DNA of 64,000 bases from Clostridium sp. (GTDB lineage Bacteria; Bacillota; Clostridia; Lachnospirales; Lachnospiraceae). A program made the position numbers and the translations under genes. The notes under the pieces are model-generated. The model saw nothing but the letters and a program-made list of their open reading frames with translations. It had not been told where the DNA came from and ran no database searches. The stretch is from contig JAGZZT010000003.1 in the NCBI GenBank assembly GCA_018377235.1, positions 97,754 through 161,753 on the forward strand, written 5' to 3'. Shown piece after piece: positions 1 to 8,463 of the stretch. The stretch's first letter is position 1. The number at the start of each line of letters is the position of its first letter.

Positions 1-282
1 TATTTCGGCCTTGAGACATTAAAGGTTGTAGTTCGTCAGCCGCTCGTAGCTACAGAGACATCCGATAAGTTCGACGTACTTGTAAACGTACGCGGCGGTG
101 GTTTCACAGGACAGGCAGGCGCTATCCGCCACGGCCTTTCCAGAGCGCTTCTTCAGGCAGATGCTGAGTATAGACCAGTTCTCAAGAAGGAAGGATACTT
201 AACACGTGATCCGAGAATGAAAGAGAGAAAGAAATACGGCTTAAAGGCTGCGAGAAGAGCTCCACAGTTCTCCAAGAGATAA
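1..282 (+). CDS. rpsI: 30S ribosomal protein S9, C-terminal part
   Basis: The window opens inside this gene; 93 codons and a TAA stop are visible. The product is the small-subunit protein uS9, whose C-terminal tail reaches the ribosomal P site. The visible part carries the family's VRGGGFTGQAGAIRHG segment, the LTRDPRMKERKKYG segment and the conserved basic end APQFSKR. The start and probably rplM lie upstream of the window. A strong terminator follows 33 bases after the stop, so this is the end of the ribosomal transcript. Identity is secure. Confidence 0.97.
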   Translation, partial: YFGLETLKVVVRQPLVATETSDKFDVLVNVRGGGFTGQAGAIRHGLSRALLQADAEYRPVLKKEGYLTRDPRMKERKKYGLKAARRAPQFSKR

Positions 283-315
283 TTTTGTCTCAGGACAATT
301 CAATACGATTTACAG

Positions 316-347
316 CTCCTCAGAACTTCGGTTCTGGGGAGTTTTTT
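316..347 (+). terminator. Intrinsic terminator of rpsI
   Basis: An 11-bp stem (316-326 with 331-341, one G-T pair) closes on a TTCG tetraloop and is followed directly by six T residues. This is a textbook Rho-independent terminator for the ribosomal protein operon. Confidence 0.95.
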
Positions 348-350
348 ATG

Positions 351-490
351 TCATAGGAAATGGTGTTTTATGTCATAAAAAACGCTCTGCTTAGAAAGCG
401 CACTGGCGCGAAAAAAATACGCTGCAAGAGGCCGCGCTCGGCACGAGAATGTGCCTGAGCACATTCTTCGCTCAAAAATATATTTTCCTT
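351..490. repeat. Intergenic repeat-like element, copy A
   Basis: Noncoding stretch between rpsI and the next promoter. Its core at 389-412 matches 20 of 24 bases of a second core at 16533-16556, and both are preceded by an A-rich ATAAAAAA tract and a TCATAGGA motif. The element also holds a perfect 9-bp hairpin (446-454 with 459-467, CTGA loop), and short inverted ends AGGAAA (355-360) and TTTCCT (484-489). No reading frame is evident. Probably a dispersed, nonautonomous intergenic repeat; the boundaries are approximate. Confidence 0.5.
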
Positions 491-517
491 GAATTCTGTG
501 CTGTTTCTATGTATAAT
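489..517 (+). promoter_or_regulatory. SigA-type promoter of the purine-riboswitch transcript
   Basis: A -35 box TTGAAT (489-494), a 17-base spacer and a perfect -10 box TATAAT (512-517). The expected start is near G523-G525, exactly at the 5' arm of riboswitch helix P1, so the transcript would begin with the aptamer and have almost no 5' extension. Confidence 0.8.
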
Positions 518-520
518 GAA

Positions 521-603
521 TTGGGTATAAGCCTGCAAAATGGGCAGACGTCTCTACCAACCGCCAAACTGGTTGACTACCTATATGGTAGTCAATTTTT
601 TTT
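521..603 (+). promoter_or_regulatory. Purine-class riboswitch (guanine-type) with transcription attenuator
   Basis: The layout matches the purine aptamer. P1 is 521-527 with 578-584. P2 is CTGC 533-536 with GCAG 544-547, around the seven-base loop AAAATGG. J2/3 reads ACGTCTCTA (548-556). P3 is 558-562 with 571-575, with loop L3 containing CCAAA. J3/1 contains GACTA, so the specificity base is C, as in guanine/hypoxanthine binders. L2 GG and L3 CC can form the loop-loop pairs. The expression platform is a 9-bp terminator (573-581 with 587-595) followed by eight T residues; its 5' arm takes over J3/1 and P1, so ligand binding should change termination. Ligand is inferred from sequence only. Confidence 0.85.
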
Positions 604-617
604 ATGGAGGTAAAGAA

Positions 618-1991
618 ATGTATGATGTATTAATAATAGGGGCAGGTCCGGGAGGAATCTTTACAGCTTACGAACTGATGGAAAAAAGGCCTGATTTAAA
701 AATTGCAGTTTTTGAAATGGGAAATGAATTAAAAAAGCGCAAATGTCCAATTGATGGGGATAAGATTAAATCATGTATCCATTGTAAAAGCTGTTCGATC
801 ATGAGCGGATTTGGAGGAGCAGGAGCTTTTTCCGATGGAAAATATAATATTACAAATGATTTCGGCGGAACTTTACATGAATATATCGGTAAAAAAACAG
901 CATTAGAATTGATGGATTATGTTGACAAAATCAACCTTGCCTTTGGCGGAGAAGGGACAAAGCTCTATTCTACAGCTGGTTCCAACATAAAAAATAGCTG
1001 CATGCAGAATGGATTACATTTATTAGATGCTTCTGTCCGCCATTTAGGAACAGATATCAACTATATTGTCCTGGAACATTTATATAATTATCTCAAAGAT
1101 AATATTGAATTTCATTTTAATTGTTTTATTGATAAAGTTGAAAAATTAGAAAATGGATATCGAATTCATAGTAAAGACTCTTTTTATGAAGGAAGAGAAT
1201 GTGTTATTTCTGCAGGACGAAGCGGAAGTAAATGGATGGAACAGATATGTTCTGATTTAGGCATCAATACAAATTCTAATCGAGTCGATATCGGAGTCCG
1301 TGTTGAACTTCCAGCTGGAATTTTTGCCCATTTAACTGACGAATTATATGAAAGCAAGATTGTATACCGTACTTCAAAATATGAAGACCTGGTGCGCACA
1401 TTCTGCATGAATCCCAGAGGTGAAGTAGTAAATGAGAATACAAATGGTATCGTCACGGTTAATGGGCATAGCTATGAAGATGCTGCGAAGCAGACAAACA
1501 ATACGAATTTTGCTTTATTAGTTGCAAAACATTTTTCAGAGCCGTTTAAAGATTCTAATGGATATGGAGAAAGTATAGCAAGACTGAGCAACATGCTTGG
1601 AGGAGGCGTCATTGTTCAGCGCTTTGGAGATTTGATCAGGGGACGCAGAAGCACAGAAGAGAGAATTAGCGAATCTTTTACAGTACCTACATTAAATGCT
1701 GCAGCTGGAGATTTAAGTCTTGTTCTTCCAAAACGGATCTTAGACGGTATTATTGAGATGATTTATGCATTAGATAAGATCGCGCCGGGAACTGCAAATG
1801 ACGATACATTATTATATGGCGTCGAGGTGAAATTTTATAATATGGAGGTTGAACTCGATCACAATCTTATGACTTGCCATGAAGGGCTATATGTAATAGG
1901 CGATGGAAGCGGTATTACGCATTCCTTATCCCATGCATCGGCAAGCGGCATATATGTTGCCAGACAGATAATAGAAAAGCTGAATAATTAA
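618..1991 (+). CDS. FAD-dependent oxidoreductase, COG2509-like
   Basis: A 457-residue flavoprotein. It begins with the Rossmann dinucleotide motif GAGPGG (residues 8-13) and ends with the FAD-contact segment GLYVIGDGSGITHSLSHAS. A cysteine cluster (C43, C53, C56, C59) precedes the GFGGAGAFSDGK motif typical of the uncharacterised FAD-dependent dehydrogenases of COG2509. The ATG at 618 is preferred because it follows GGAGG; an in-frame ATG at 540 lies inside the riboswitch aptamer and would be wrong. The gene is clearly more AT-rich than its neighbours. It is monocistronic, ending before a bidirectional terminator, and should be purine-controlled. Substrate unknown. Confidence 0.85.
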   Translation: MYDVLIIGAGPGGIFTAYELMEKRPDLKIAVFEMGNELKKRKCPIDGDKIKSCIHCKSCSIMSGFGGAGAFSDGKYNITNDFGGTLHEYIGKKTALELMDYVDKINLAFGGEGTKLYSTAGSNIKNSCMQNGLHLLDASVRHLGTDINYIVLEHLYNYLKDNIEFHFNCFIDKVEKLENGYRIHSKDSFYEGRECVISAGRSGSKWMEQICSDLGINTNSNRVDIGVRVELPAGIFAHLTDELYESKIVYRTSKYEDLVRTFCMNPRGEVVNENTNGIVTVNGHSYEDAAKQTNNTNFALLVAKHFSEPFKDSNGYGESIARLSNMLGGGVIVQRFGDLIRGRRSTEERISESFTVPTLNAAAGDLSLVLPKRILDGIIEMIYALDKIAPGTANDDTLLYGVEVKFYNMEVELDHNLMTCHEGLYVIGDGSGITHSLSHASASGIYVARQIIEKLNN

Positions 1992-2060
1992 AGTTCCTGA
2001 AGGTCTGACAAACTTGCTGCCAGCTTGAGATGACCAGACTAAAAGAAAACTGATGTAAAA

Positions 2061-2098
2061 AACAGGGCCGGAATTACAAAAGATTCCGCCCTGTTTTT
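2061..2098. terminator. Bidirectional terminator between convergent genes
   Basis: A stem AACAGGG/CCCTGTT extended by CGGAAT/ATTCCG, with one bulged C, is flanked by A residues on the left and T residues on the right. It can end both the flavoprotein transcript (plus) and the FUSC gene transcript (minus). Confidence 0.85.
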
Positions 2099-2134
2099 CT
2101 GCGTTTTAGAAAGGAAATTAGAAAGAAAAGCTTT

Positions 2135-3199
2135 TTATGCCGCTTCTCCGCAGGTTCTTCGCTCAGAAATTCTGTTAAAGACCTGATCAAACAGCCAGCC
2201 GGCAGCAACTGTGTACAGCGCTGCCGCTGCGTTCAAACCGATTCTGAGAATAACCGCACCGGTGATGCCGAACACGCCGGAGGCGATGGAGAGAGCGCCA
2301 AAAGTATTGAACACAGTCTGCCATGGATAACCGGCAGAGTAGCCTACGCCGATTCCGCCGATAAGTCCCAGCATGGAATGAAGGTTTTTCGGAAGAATAA
2401 GATACAGACCCAGGAAAATAAGGGATCCAACCAGATTGAAAACGCCTCTCTCTTTTGCCCGTTTTACCATATCCTTCTCAAAGGGAAGGCATACTGACAT
2501 ACAGGCGATCCCGGCCCACATGGCTCTGGGGAGTCCTAGAAGAGACGCAATCAGCAGAGTTGTGGAGAGACATAAGGTCAGTTTGATGTACCATCTGTTT
2601 CTGAGGGAAAATGGATTAAATTCCTGGAACAGATGGCTGAAATTCCGCTTGTGGACACGGTGCTTCTGATTCTTATAGAAGACAGCCATGCACAGAAGCA
2701 TGCCGAAGAACAGACCGGCAGTCCGCATGAGAAAGGAATGGCCGCTTACATCGTAGCCCTGTAAAATCAAATAGGATAATACAAAGGTAGAATGGTTGGA
2801 CATAATGATATTGTGGCAGCCGAGAAACATCAGGATCAGAATGCAGATTAGATTGATAAAAAAGGCTGTAAAGGGCGGTACCGAATTGGTAAGTCTGGGG
2901 CCTATCATGAGGATAGAGAATATTCCGGCGATACACAGCAGACCGTGGGAAGTGTGGATTCCGAAATCAGCCTGGCGCAGAACCAGAAGAGCCAGCAGCA
3001 CAGCTACTCCGGCAATGCTGTTCTCAGAGCCAAATACCATGCTGAACAGCGTCACTGCTGCGAAGCAGAACGCCACCACCAGATAGACCTTAAAGTTATA
3101 GATCAGGATATGACGCCAGCGTTCCTTTTTATCTTCTGTAATGCGGATTAAAGCCTTGGAACCGGCAGAGTTCAGCTGAAGTTCCTGATAAAATGTCAT
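2135..3199 (-). CDS. FUSC/aromatic-acid-exporter-like integral membrane protein
   Basis: A 354-residue polytopic protein. A short cytosolic N-terminus (about 35 residues) is followed by two bundles of hydrophobic helices (about 36-170 and 205-340), separated by a basic loop (KNQKHRVHKRNF). This two-bundle layout and the LRNRWYIKLTLCLS segment fit the FUSC (fusaric-acid-resistance-like) family of putative exporters. The ATG follows a GGAGG site. The soluble domain that some family members carry is absent. The neighbouring MATE gene lies upstream on the same strand 173 bases away, so co-transcription is possible but unproven. Substrate unknown. Confidence 0.7.
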   Translation of the reverse strand: MTFYQELQLNSAGSKALIRITEDKKERWRHILIYNFKVYLVVAFCFAAVTLFSMVFGSENSIAGVAVLLALLVLRQADFGIHTSHGLLCIAGIFSILMIGPRLTNSVPPFTAFFINLICILILMFLGCHNIIMSNHSTFVLSYLILQGYDVSGHSFLMRTAGLFFGMLLCMAVFYKNQKHRVHKRNFSHLFQEFNPFSLRNRWYIKLTLCLSTTLLIASLLGLPRAMWAGIACMSVCLPFEKDMVKRAKERGVFNLVGSLIFLGLYLILPKNLHSMLGLIGGIGVGYSAGYPWQTVFNTFGALSIASGVFGITGAVILRIGLNAAAALYTVAAGWLFDQVFNRISERRTCGEAA

Positions 3200-3372
3200 A
3201 TAAAATCAAACCTCCTTAATGTCAGTGTAAAACAGCATAAAGAAGATTTTACCTTTTTTGGAAGCAGAATGCAAGAACTTCTGCGAAGCTCCCTGGGAAA
3301 GCCTCGCTGTTATCGCCCGGCTGGCAGCTTTTACCTGTTCCGGTACAGACTGAGTATCTGCTCAGCTTCCTT

Positions 3373-4704
3373 CTATGCGCCTGTCTCGTGAATTCCCCAT
3401 TTTCTATAGCAGAAATACTGGAATACAGCCATGCAGATCCAGCCAATGATGGTTCCCAGGGCTGCCGCCTGCACGCCGAGAGTTCCCAAAAGCAGGTAGG
3501 TGACGGCTACCCGGATGGGAATCTGAAGCAGAGTGGCCCAGAGAGTAATTTTCAGATTTCCAATTCCTCTGAAATACCCTTGAAAGGTATTTGTAATTCC
3601 AGTGAGAATATATCCCCAGGACATGGGCAGCAGGTAGGACAGGCCAAAGGCCAGAGCGGATGTTTCCTGGGGCTTTAAAAAGATACCCAGAATTCGATGG
3701 CTCTGTGTGAAAACAATCACAGCTGCCATGCAGACGTAGATTTCCGCCATGCAGAGCATGGTTTTCAGACCTTTTCCGATTCTGTCCCTGGTTCCGGCTC
3801 CCTTGTTCTGGGCGGCGAAGGTTGTCATGGCCGCGGCCAGGCTGTCACCGGGAGCCAGCACATAGCTGTCTGCGATAGAGACGGCGTTGAAGGCAGCTAC
3901 AGCGTCTACCCCCAGGCTGTTGATGCCAGACTGAACCAGAAGGCGTCCCAGATACAGCATAGTTTGCTGAAGAGCTGATACAGAGCTGAAATCAATGGTC
4001 TTTTTCAGAAACTTTCTATCGATTTTTAGCTCTGATAATGGAATCCAGAGAAAACGGGCCCGGAAAAAAAGATAGCTTAAGAGAGCCAGAGCAGACACTG
4101 CCTGTGCTGCCACAGTGGCGATGGCTGCGCCATAAACTCCCATGCCGAAAAAGCCAACCAGAAGAAGATCCAGGGCTACATTGACCACAGTAGTAAAAAT
4201 AAGCACACACAGAGGAGCCTTTGAATCGCCGACAGCCCGAAGTCCTGCTGACAGGATATTATATAGGAAGGTAAAGAAAAGTCCTGAGGAGACGATTCTA
4301 AGATAATCGGCGGCCAGAGGAGCGATTTCTTCAGGAGTCCGTGTGAGGCGGATGAAAAATCCGCTGCCAGCCGCAGAGACTACAGTGAGAACGGCTGTGA
4401 GAAGAAGTCCTGCTCCTAGGGAAGTGGCCATTTCCTTTCTCAGGGACTCGTAGTCCTGCGCCCCAAAATATCCGGCCATCAGGATGGAAGAGCCCATGGA
4501 AATTCCTACGATGAGAAAGATCAGGATATTCATAATAGGACCGGCGGCTCCGATAGAGGCCAGAGCCTCCTTGCCGTTAAATTGTCCGACTACCACGGAA
4601 TCTACAGTGTGGTAGAGCTGCTGGAACAGATTGCCGAATACCAAGGGAACCGCATAGGACAGCATGTGTCCTGTAATATTTCCCTGGGTCATATCTCGCG
4701 CCAT
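3373..4704 (-). CDS. MATE family efflux transporter
   Basis: A 443-residue protein with about twelve hydrophobic helices arranged as two six-helix halves, the usual size for MATE proteins, which export drugs or metabolites using Na+ or H+ gradients. The N-terminal LVFGNLFQQLYHTVDSVVVG is the family signature of helix 1-2, with AGLRAVGDSKAP and the C-terminal NTFQGYFRGIGN as further hallmarks. The start ATG is preceded by AAAGGGG at a suitable distance. It ends about 170 bases before the FUSC-like gene on the same strand. Substrate cannot be told from sequence. Confidence 0.93.
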   Translation of the reverse strand: MARDMTQGNITGHMLSYAVPLVFGNLFQQLYHTVDSVVVGQFNGKEALASIGAAGPIMNILIFLIVGISMGSSILMAGYFGAQDYESLRKEMATSLGAGLLLTAVLTVVSAAGSGFFIRLTRTPEEIAPLAADYLRIVSSGLFFTFLYNILSAGLRAVGDSKAPLCVLIFTTVVNVALDLLLVGFFGMGVYGAAIATVAAQAVSALALLSYLFFRARFLWIPLSELKIDRKFLKKTIDFSSVSALQQTMLYLGRLLVQSGINSLGVDAVAAFNAVSIADSYVLAPGDSLAAAMTTFAAQNKGAGTRDRIGKGLKTMLCMAEIYVCMAAVIVFTQSHRILGIFLKPQETSALAFGLSYLLPMSWGYILTGITNTFQGYFRGIGNLKITLWATLLQIPIRVAVTYLLLGTLGVQAAALGTIIGWICMAVFQYFCYRKWGIHETGA

Positions 4705-4962
4705 AAAATAGGAACCCCTTTCAGACAGAAAATTTGAAATTCATGATAAACTGATTATAAAGGTGAAATGGAAAATGATCAAGAAACGAATACAGCGTCA
4801 GTGACATTTTCCCCCACAGTATAGAAAATACAGGGGAAGTGTGATAGAATGTTACTATTCCGGATTCTGCCCGCAGAGGATGGGAATACAGATGGAAAAT
4901 AGTCTGCAGCTGGAGAAAAAACCGGCAGTGTAAAGAGGAACAGACACTGTGAAAGGAGTAGG

Positions 4963-6042
4963 ATGATGAAATATATGGACTATATATTAGAAGTGCTGGA
5001 GAGGATTGTGAATACACCCAGTCCTTCTGGATGTACGAAGGAGGTTATGGATATAATCCGCAGGGAGGCGGAGGGCTTCGGTTTTCAGACGGAGTTTAAC
5101 CGCAAAGGGGGCCTGATTATCACAGTTCCGGGACAGACCAGTGAAGTGCTGGGCTTTTCTGCCCATGTGGATACTCTGGGAGCCATGGTCCGCTCTGTCC
5201 GTTCTAATGGAACTCTCGCTCTGACTCAGGTGGGGGGCATGATGATGGAGGCGATTGAGGGAAGCTACTGCCAGATTTTAACGAGGGATGGCAGAAGATT
5301 TACAGGCACCATTCAGACGAAGGAACCGTCCGTCCATGTGTGGGATGACTGCAGGGAGTTAAAGCGTACAGAGGAGAACATGGAAGTCCGCCTGGATGAG
5401 ATTGTGAGAACACGGGAGGATGTGGAAAAGCTTGGAATCGGATCAGGAGACTTTATCAGCTTTGATCCGAAGTTTGTGATCACAGAGAGCGGTTTCATTA
5501 AATCCAGACATATGGATGATAAGGCCTCCGCAGCAGTGCTGTTAGGCCTGTTAAAATACATGCACGGCACAGGAAAGAAACCAGCGCAGACGCTGAAGCT
5601 TCTGATCAGCAACTACGAGGAGGTAGGCCACGGCTGCAGCTATATTCCGCAGGATGTGGAGGAATTGATTGCAGTGGATATGGGCTGTGTGGGAGATGAT
5701 TTAAACGGTGATGAGTACCGGGTGTCTATCTGCGCCAAGGACTCCAGAGGTCCTTATGATTTTGACATGACTAACCGCCTGATTGCTCTGGCCCGGGAAT
5801 TTGGAATCGGCTATACGGTGGATGTATTCCCTCACTATGGCTCAGATGTGTCTGCCGCTCTGGCAGGGGGCAACAATATCCGAGGCGCTCTCATCGGCCA
5901 GGGCGTAAGCGCTTCCCACGGCCAGGAGAGAACCCATGTGAAAGGCCTTATGGAGACCTTCAAGCTGGCGGCTGCCTATGCGGGCCTTTTAAATAAGAAA
6001 GAAGCTGAGACCGTTTTTGTAGATTTTGAGAGCGGGAGGTAA
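4963..6042 (+). CDS. M42 family metallopeptidase
   Basis: A 359-residue aminopeptidase of the M42 (glutamyl aminopeptidase/FrvX) type, which trims N-terminal residues from peptides with two metal ions. Ligand and catalytic positions are visible: H68 and D70 (SAHVDTLG), D185/D186 (RHMDDKASAA), the EE pair at 219-220 (NYEEVGHG), D239 (AVDMG) and a C-terminal histidine (QERTH). The start follows GGAG; the second ATG at 4966 is an alternative. It lies 3 bases upstream of hddC and may be the first gene of the glycan transcript. In the 258 bases upstream, TTGAAA (4734) and TATAAA (4756) are a weak candidate promoter. Confidence 0.9.
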   Translation: MMKYMDYILEVLERIVNTPSPSGCTKEVMDIIRREAEGFGFQTEFNRKGGLIITVPGQTSEVLGFSAHVDTLGAMVRSVRSNGTLALTQVGGMMMEAIEGSYCQILTRDGRRFTGTIQTKEPSVHVWDDCRELKRTEENMEVRLDEIVRTREDVEKLGIGSGDFISFDPKFVITESGFIKSRHMDDKASAAVLLGLLKYMHGTGKKPAQTLKLLISNYEEVGHGCSYIPQDVEELIAVDMGCVGDDLNGDEYRVSICAKDSRGPYDFDMTNRLIALAREFGIGYTVDVFPHYGSDVSAALAGGNNIRGALIGQGVSASHGQERTHVKGLMETFKLAAAYAGLLNKKEAETVFVDFESGR

Positions 6043-6045
6043 GGA

Positions 6046-6765
6046 ATGCAGGCAGTATTACTGGCAGGCGGACTTGGGACAAGACTCAGGAGCGTGGTGA
6101 GCGATCGGCCCAAGCCCATGGCCCTGATTGAGGGCAAGCCTTTCATGGAGTATGTGATCCGGGGGCTGGCCCGCCATGGAATTACAGATATTATTTTTGC
6201 TGTAGGCTATAAGGGAAGTATGGTGGAGGAGCATTTCAGAGATGGAAAAGAGATGGGAATCCACGTTTCCTACGCCTATGAGGAGGAGCTTCTGGGAACA
6301 GCGGGAGCTATTAAGAACGCTGGAAAATTTGTGACAGAGGATCAGTTTTTTGTCCTGAATGCAGACACCTTCTATCAGCTGGATTACAGCCGCCTTACAG
6401 CTCTGTCAGGAGAGAAAAATCTGGACATGGCTCTGGTGCTTCGGGAAGTAGAAGACGTTTCAAGGTATGGCGCCGCAGTGCTGAAGGATCAAATGCTCAC
6501 TGGTTTTAATGAAAAGCTTCAGGGAGATGGAGAAACAAAGCGCCCGGGAACTATTAACGGAGGCGTGTATCTGATGAAAAGGAGCCTGCTGGACGAAATA
6601 CCAGATGGGAAGGTGTCTCTGGAGCAGGAGATGATCCCAAGGTGGATGAAGGAAGGAAAACGGTTAGGAGGGTTTGTCAATGACGGATATTTCATTGATA
6701 TCGGAATCCCGGAGGACTATTTCCGCTTCCAGGAGGATGTGAAGAAAGGAGTCGTACAATGGTAA
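6046..6765 (+). CDS. hddC: D-glycero-alpha-D-manno-heptose 1-phosphate guanylyltransferase
   Basis: A 239-residue sugar-nucleotidyltransferase that should join GTP and heptose 1-phosphate to give GDP-heptose. The N-terminal LAGGLGTRLRSVVSDRPKPM is the NTP-transferase signature and LNADTF holds the metal-binding Asp. The sequence alone would also fit other small hexose-1-phosphate nucleotidyltransferases. The assignment rests on the adjacent hddA (7-bp overlap), gmhB and gmhA, which complete the GDP-heptose pathway. Length is typical of HddC and shorter than RmlA or ManC. Confidence 0.82.
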   Translation: MQAVLLAGGLGTRLRSVVSDRPKPMALIEGKPFMEYVIRGLARHGITDIIFAVGYKGSMVEEHFRDGKEMGIHVSYAYEEELLGTAGAIKNAGKFVTEDQFFVLNADTFYQLDYSRLTALSGEKNLDMALVLREVEDVSRYGAAVLKDQMLTGFNEKLQGDGETKRPGTINGGVYLMKRSLLDEIPDGKVSLEQEMIPRWMKEGKRLGGFVNDGYFIDIGIPEDYFRFQEDVKKGVVQW

Positions 6766-7829
6766 TTCGTGCGAAGGCGCCTCTGCGGGTCAGCTTCGGC
6801 GGCGGAGGAACCGATGTGGAGCCATTCTGTGTGGAGCAGGGAGGAGCTGTCATTGGAAGCACTATCAATAAATATGCATACTGTTCGATTATCCCCAGAG
6901 AGGATGACCAGATTATCGTTCATTCCCTGGACTTTGATATGACAGTAAAATACAATGCCAGGGAGAATTATGTCTATGACGGGCGTCTGGATCTGGTGAC
7001 AGCGGCTTTAAAGGCCATGGATATCAATAAGGGCTGCGAGGTGTATCTGCAGTGTGACGCGCCGCCTGGATCCGGTCTTGGAACTTCCTCCACGGTTATG
7101 GTGGCTCTTCTGTCCGCTATGGCTAAGTGGAAGGGAATAGAGATGGACGGATATGGGATGGCGGATCTGGCTTACGGAGTGGAACGTCTGGATCTGGGAA
7201 TTGCCGGAGGCTATCAGGATCAGTACGCGTCCACCTTCGGCGGTTTTAATTTTATTGAATTCCACGGAAGGAATAACGTAGTGGTAAATCCGCTGCGGAT
7301 TAAGAAGGATATTATTCACGAGCTTCAGTATAATCTGCTGTTGTGCTACACAGGCAATATCCACGTTTCCGCCAATATCATCAAGGATCAGGTCAATAAC
7401 TATAAAAAGCAGGATGCTTTTGACGCCATGTGCGAGGTGAAGGCTCTGGCCTATGCCATGAAAAATGAGCTGTTAAGAGGAAATCTTCACAGCTTCGGAA
7501 CACTTTTAGACTATGGCTGGCAGAGCAAAAAGAGAATGAGCAGCAAGATTACCAATCCCCAGATTGACGAGCTGTATGACGAAGCCAGGAAAGCCGGAGC
7601 TTTGGGCGGAAAGCTGCTGGGAGCAGGAGGCGGAGGCTTCCTTCTCATGTACTGCCCTTACAATGTAAAGCATAAGGTAGCAGCCCGCATGGAGGCGGTC
7701 GGCGGACAGCTGATGGACTGGAATTTCGAGCTGCGGGGCGTACAGAGCTGGTGCTGCGATGAGGATCGCTGGAAGTACGACGAAGTGAAGGTTCAGATGC
7801 CGAACCGGGACTACACCTTTAAGATTTAG
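6759..7829 (+). CDS. hddA: D-glycero-alpha-D-manno-heptose 7-phosphate kinase
   Basis: A 356-residue GHMP kinase. It phosphorylates heptose 7-phosphate at the anomeric carbon to give the alpha-1,7-bisphosphate. GHMP motif 1 is APLRVSFGGGGTD (residues 6-18), the ATP-binding motif 2 is PPGSGLGTSSTV (about 106-117), and motif 3 is GGKLLGAGGGGF near residue 285-296. The start overlaps hddC by 7 bases, so translation is coupled. HddA in Aneurinibacillus and Campylobacter-type pathways has the same architecture. Good confidence because all partner enzymes are present. Confidence 0.88.
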   Translation: MVIRAKAPLRVSFGGGGTDVEPFCVEQGGAVIGSTINKYAYCSIIPREDDQIIVHSLDFDMTVKYNARENYVYDGRLDLVTAALKAMDINKGCEVYLQCDAPPGSGLGTSSTVMVALLSAMAKWKGIEMDGYGMADLAYGVERLDLGIAGGYQDQYASTFGGFNFIEFHGRNNVVVNPLRIKKDIIHELQYNLLLCYTGNIHVSANIIKDQVNNYKKQDAFDAMCEVKALAYAMKNELLRGNLHSFGTLLDYGWQSKKRMSSKITNPQIDELYDEARKAGALGGKLLGAGGGGFLLMYCPYNVKHKVAARMEAVGGQLMDWNFELRGVQSWCCDEDRWKYDEVKVQMPNRDYTFKI

Positions 7830-7844
7830 GAGGACGACTGAAAC

Positions 7845-8462
7845 ATGCCGGAAAAAGGAAGAAAAACAGTATTTCTGGATCGTGACGGAACCATGAATAC
7901 GGAGGTCAATTACCTCCACAGGCCAGAGGATTTGGAGCTGATTCCCGGCGTTCCTCAGGCGGTTCGGCAGCTGAACGAAGCCGGTTTCCGGGTGGTGGTG
8001 GTGACAAACCAGGCTGGAGTGGCCAGAGGCTACTATGGAGAGGAAGACGTAAAGCATCTCCACCAGTACCTGAATGAACAGCTGGAGACAGAAGGAGCCC
8101 ATGTGGACGCATTTTATTACTGCCCCCACCACCCGGAGCACGGAATCGGACAGTATAAGAAGGAGTGCAGCTGCAGAAAACCTGGAATCGGAATGTTTAC
8201 AGCCGCAGATAGAGACTGTCCTGTGGATCGGGAACGATCCTTTATGGTAGGGGACAAGCTGATTGATACAGAGGCAGGCCGCCGGTTCGGTGTCAGAAGC
8301 ATTCTGGTGGGAACTGGATATGGAGCTGAGATACGGAGGCAGGAGAAGGCTCGGGGAGAAGCGGGCGGGACGCCTGATTATGACTGGTATGCAGAGGACT
8401 TAAAGGCAGCTGCGGATCTCATCTGCAGACTGGACAAAGAGACGGATAGAGAGGAAGGCTGA
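7845..8462 (+). CDS. gmhB: D-glycero-manno-heptose 1,7-bisphosphate 7-phosphatase
   Basis: A 205-residue HAD-IIIA phosphatase that removes the 7-phosphate from the bisphosphate. Motif I is FLDRDGT (residues 9-15), motif II VVVTNQAGVARG, and motif III/IV KPGIGMF ... MVGDKLIDTEAGRR. The four zinc ligands characteristic of GmhB are present as CPHHPEH ... CSCRKP (about residues 91-111). It sits 15 bases after hddA with an AGGAGG site, and 1 base before the next gene. Slightly longer at the C-terminus than E. coli GmhB. Confidence 0.92.
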   Translation: MPEKGRKTVFLDRDGTMNTEVNYLHRPEDLELIPGVPQAVRQLNEAGFRVVVVTNQAGVARGYYGEEDVKHLHQYLNEQLETEGAHVDAFYYCPHHPEHGIGQYKKECSCRKPGIGMFTAADRDCPVDRERSFMVGDKLIDTEAGRRFGVRSILVGTGYGAEIRRQEKARGEAGGTPDYDWYAEDLKAAADLICRLDKETDREEG

Positions 8463-8463
8463 T

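Noticed and set aside
3249..3446. 65-residue minus-strand frame after the MATE gene
   Set aside because: Overlaps the MATE 3' end in another frame and has no ribosome site; no protein-like features.
7506..8141. 211-residue minus-strand frame
   Set aside because: Overlaps hddA and gmhB, both of which have full catalytic motifs on the plus strand.
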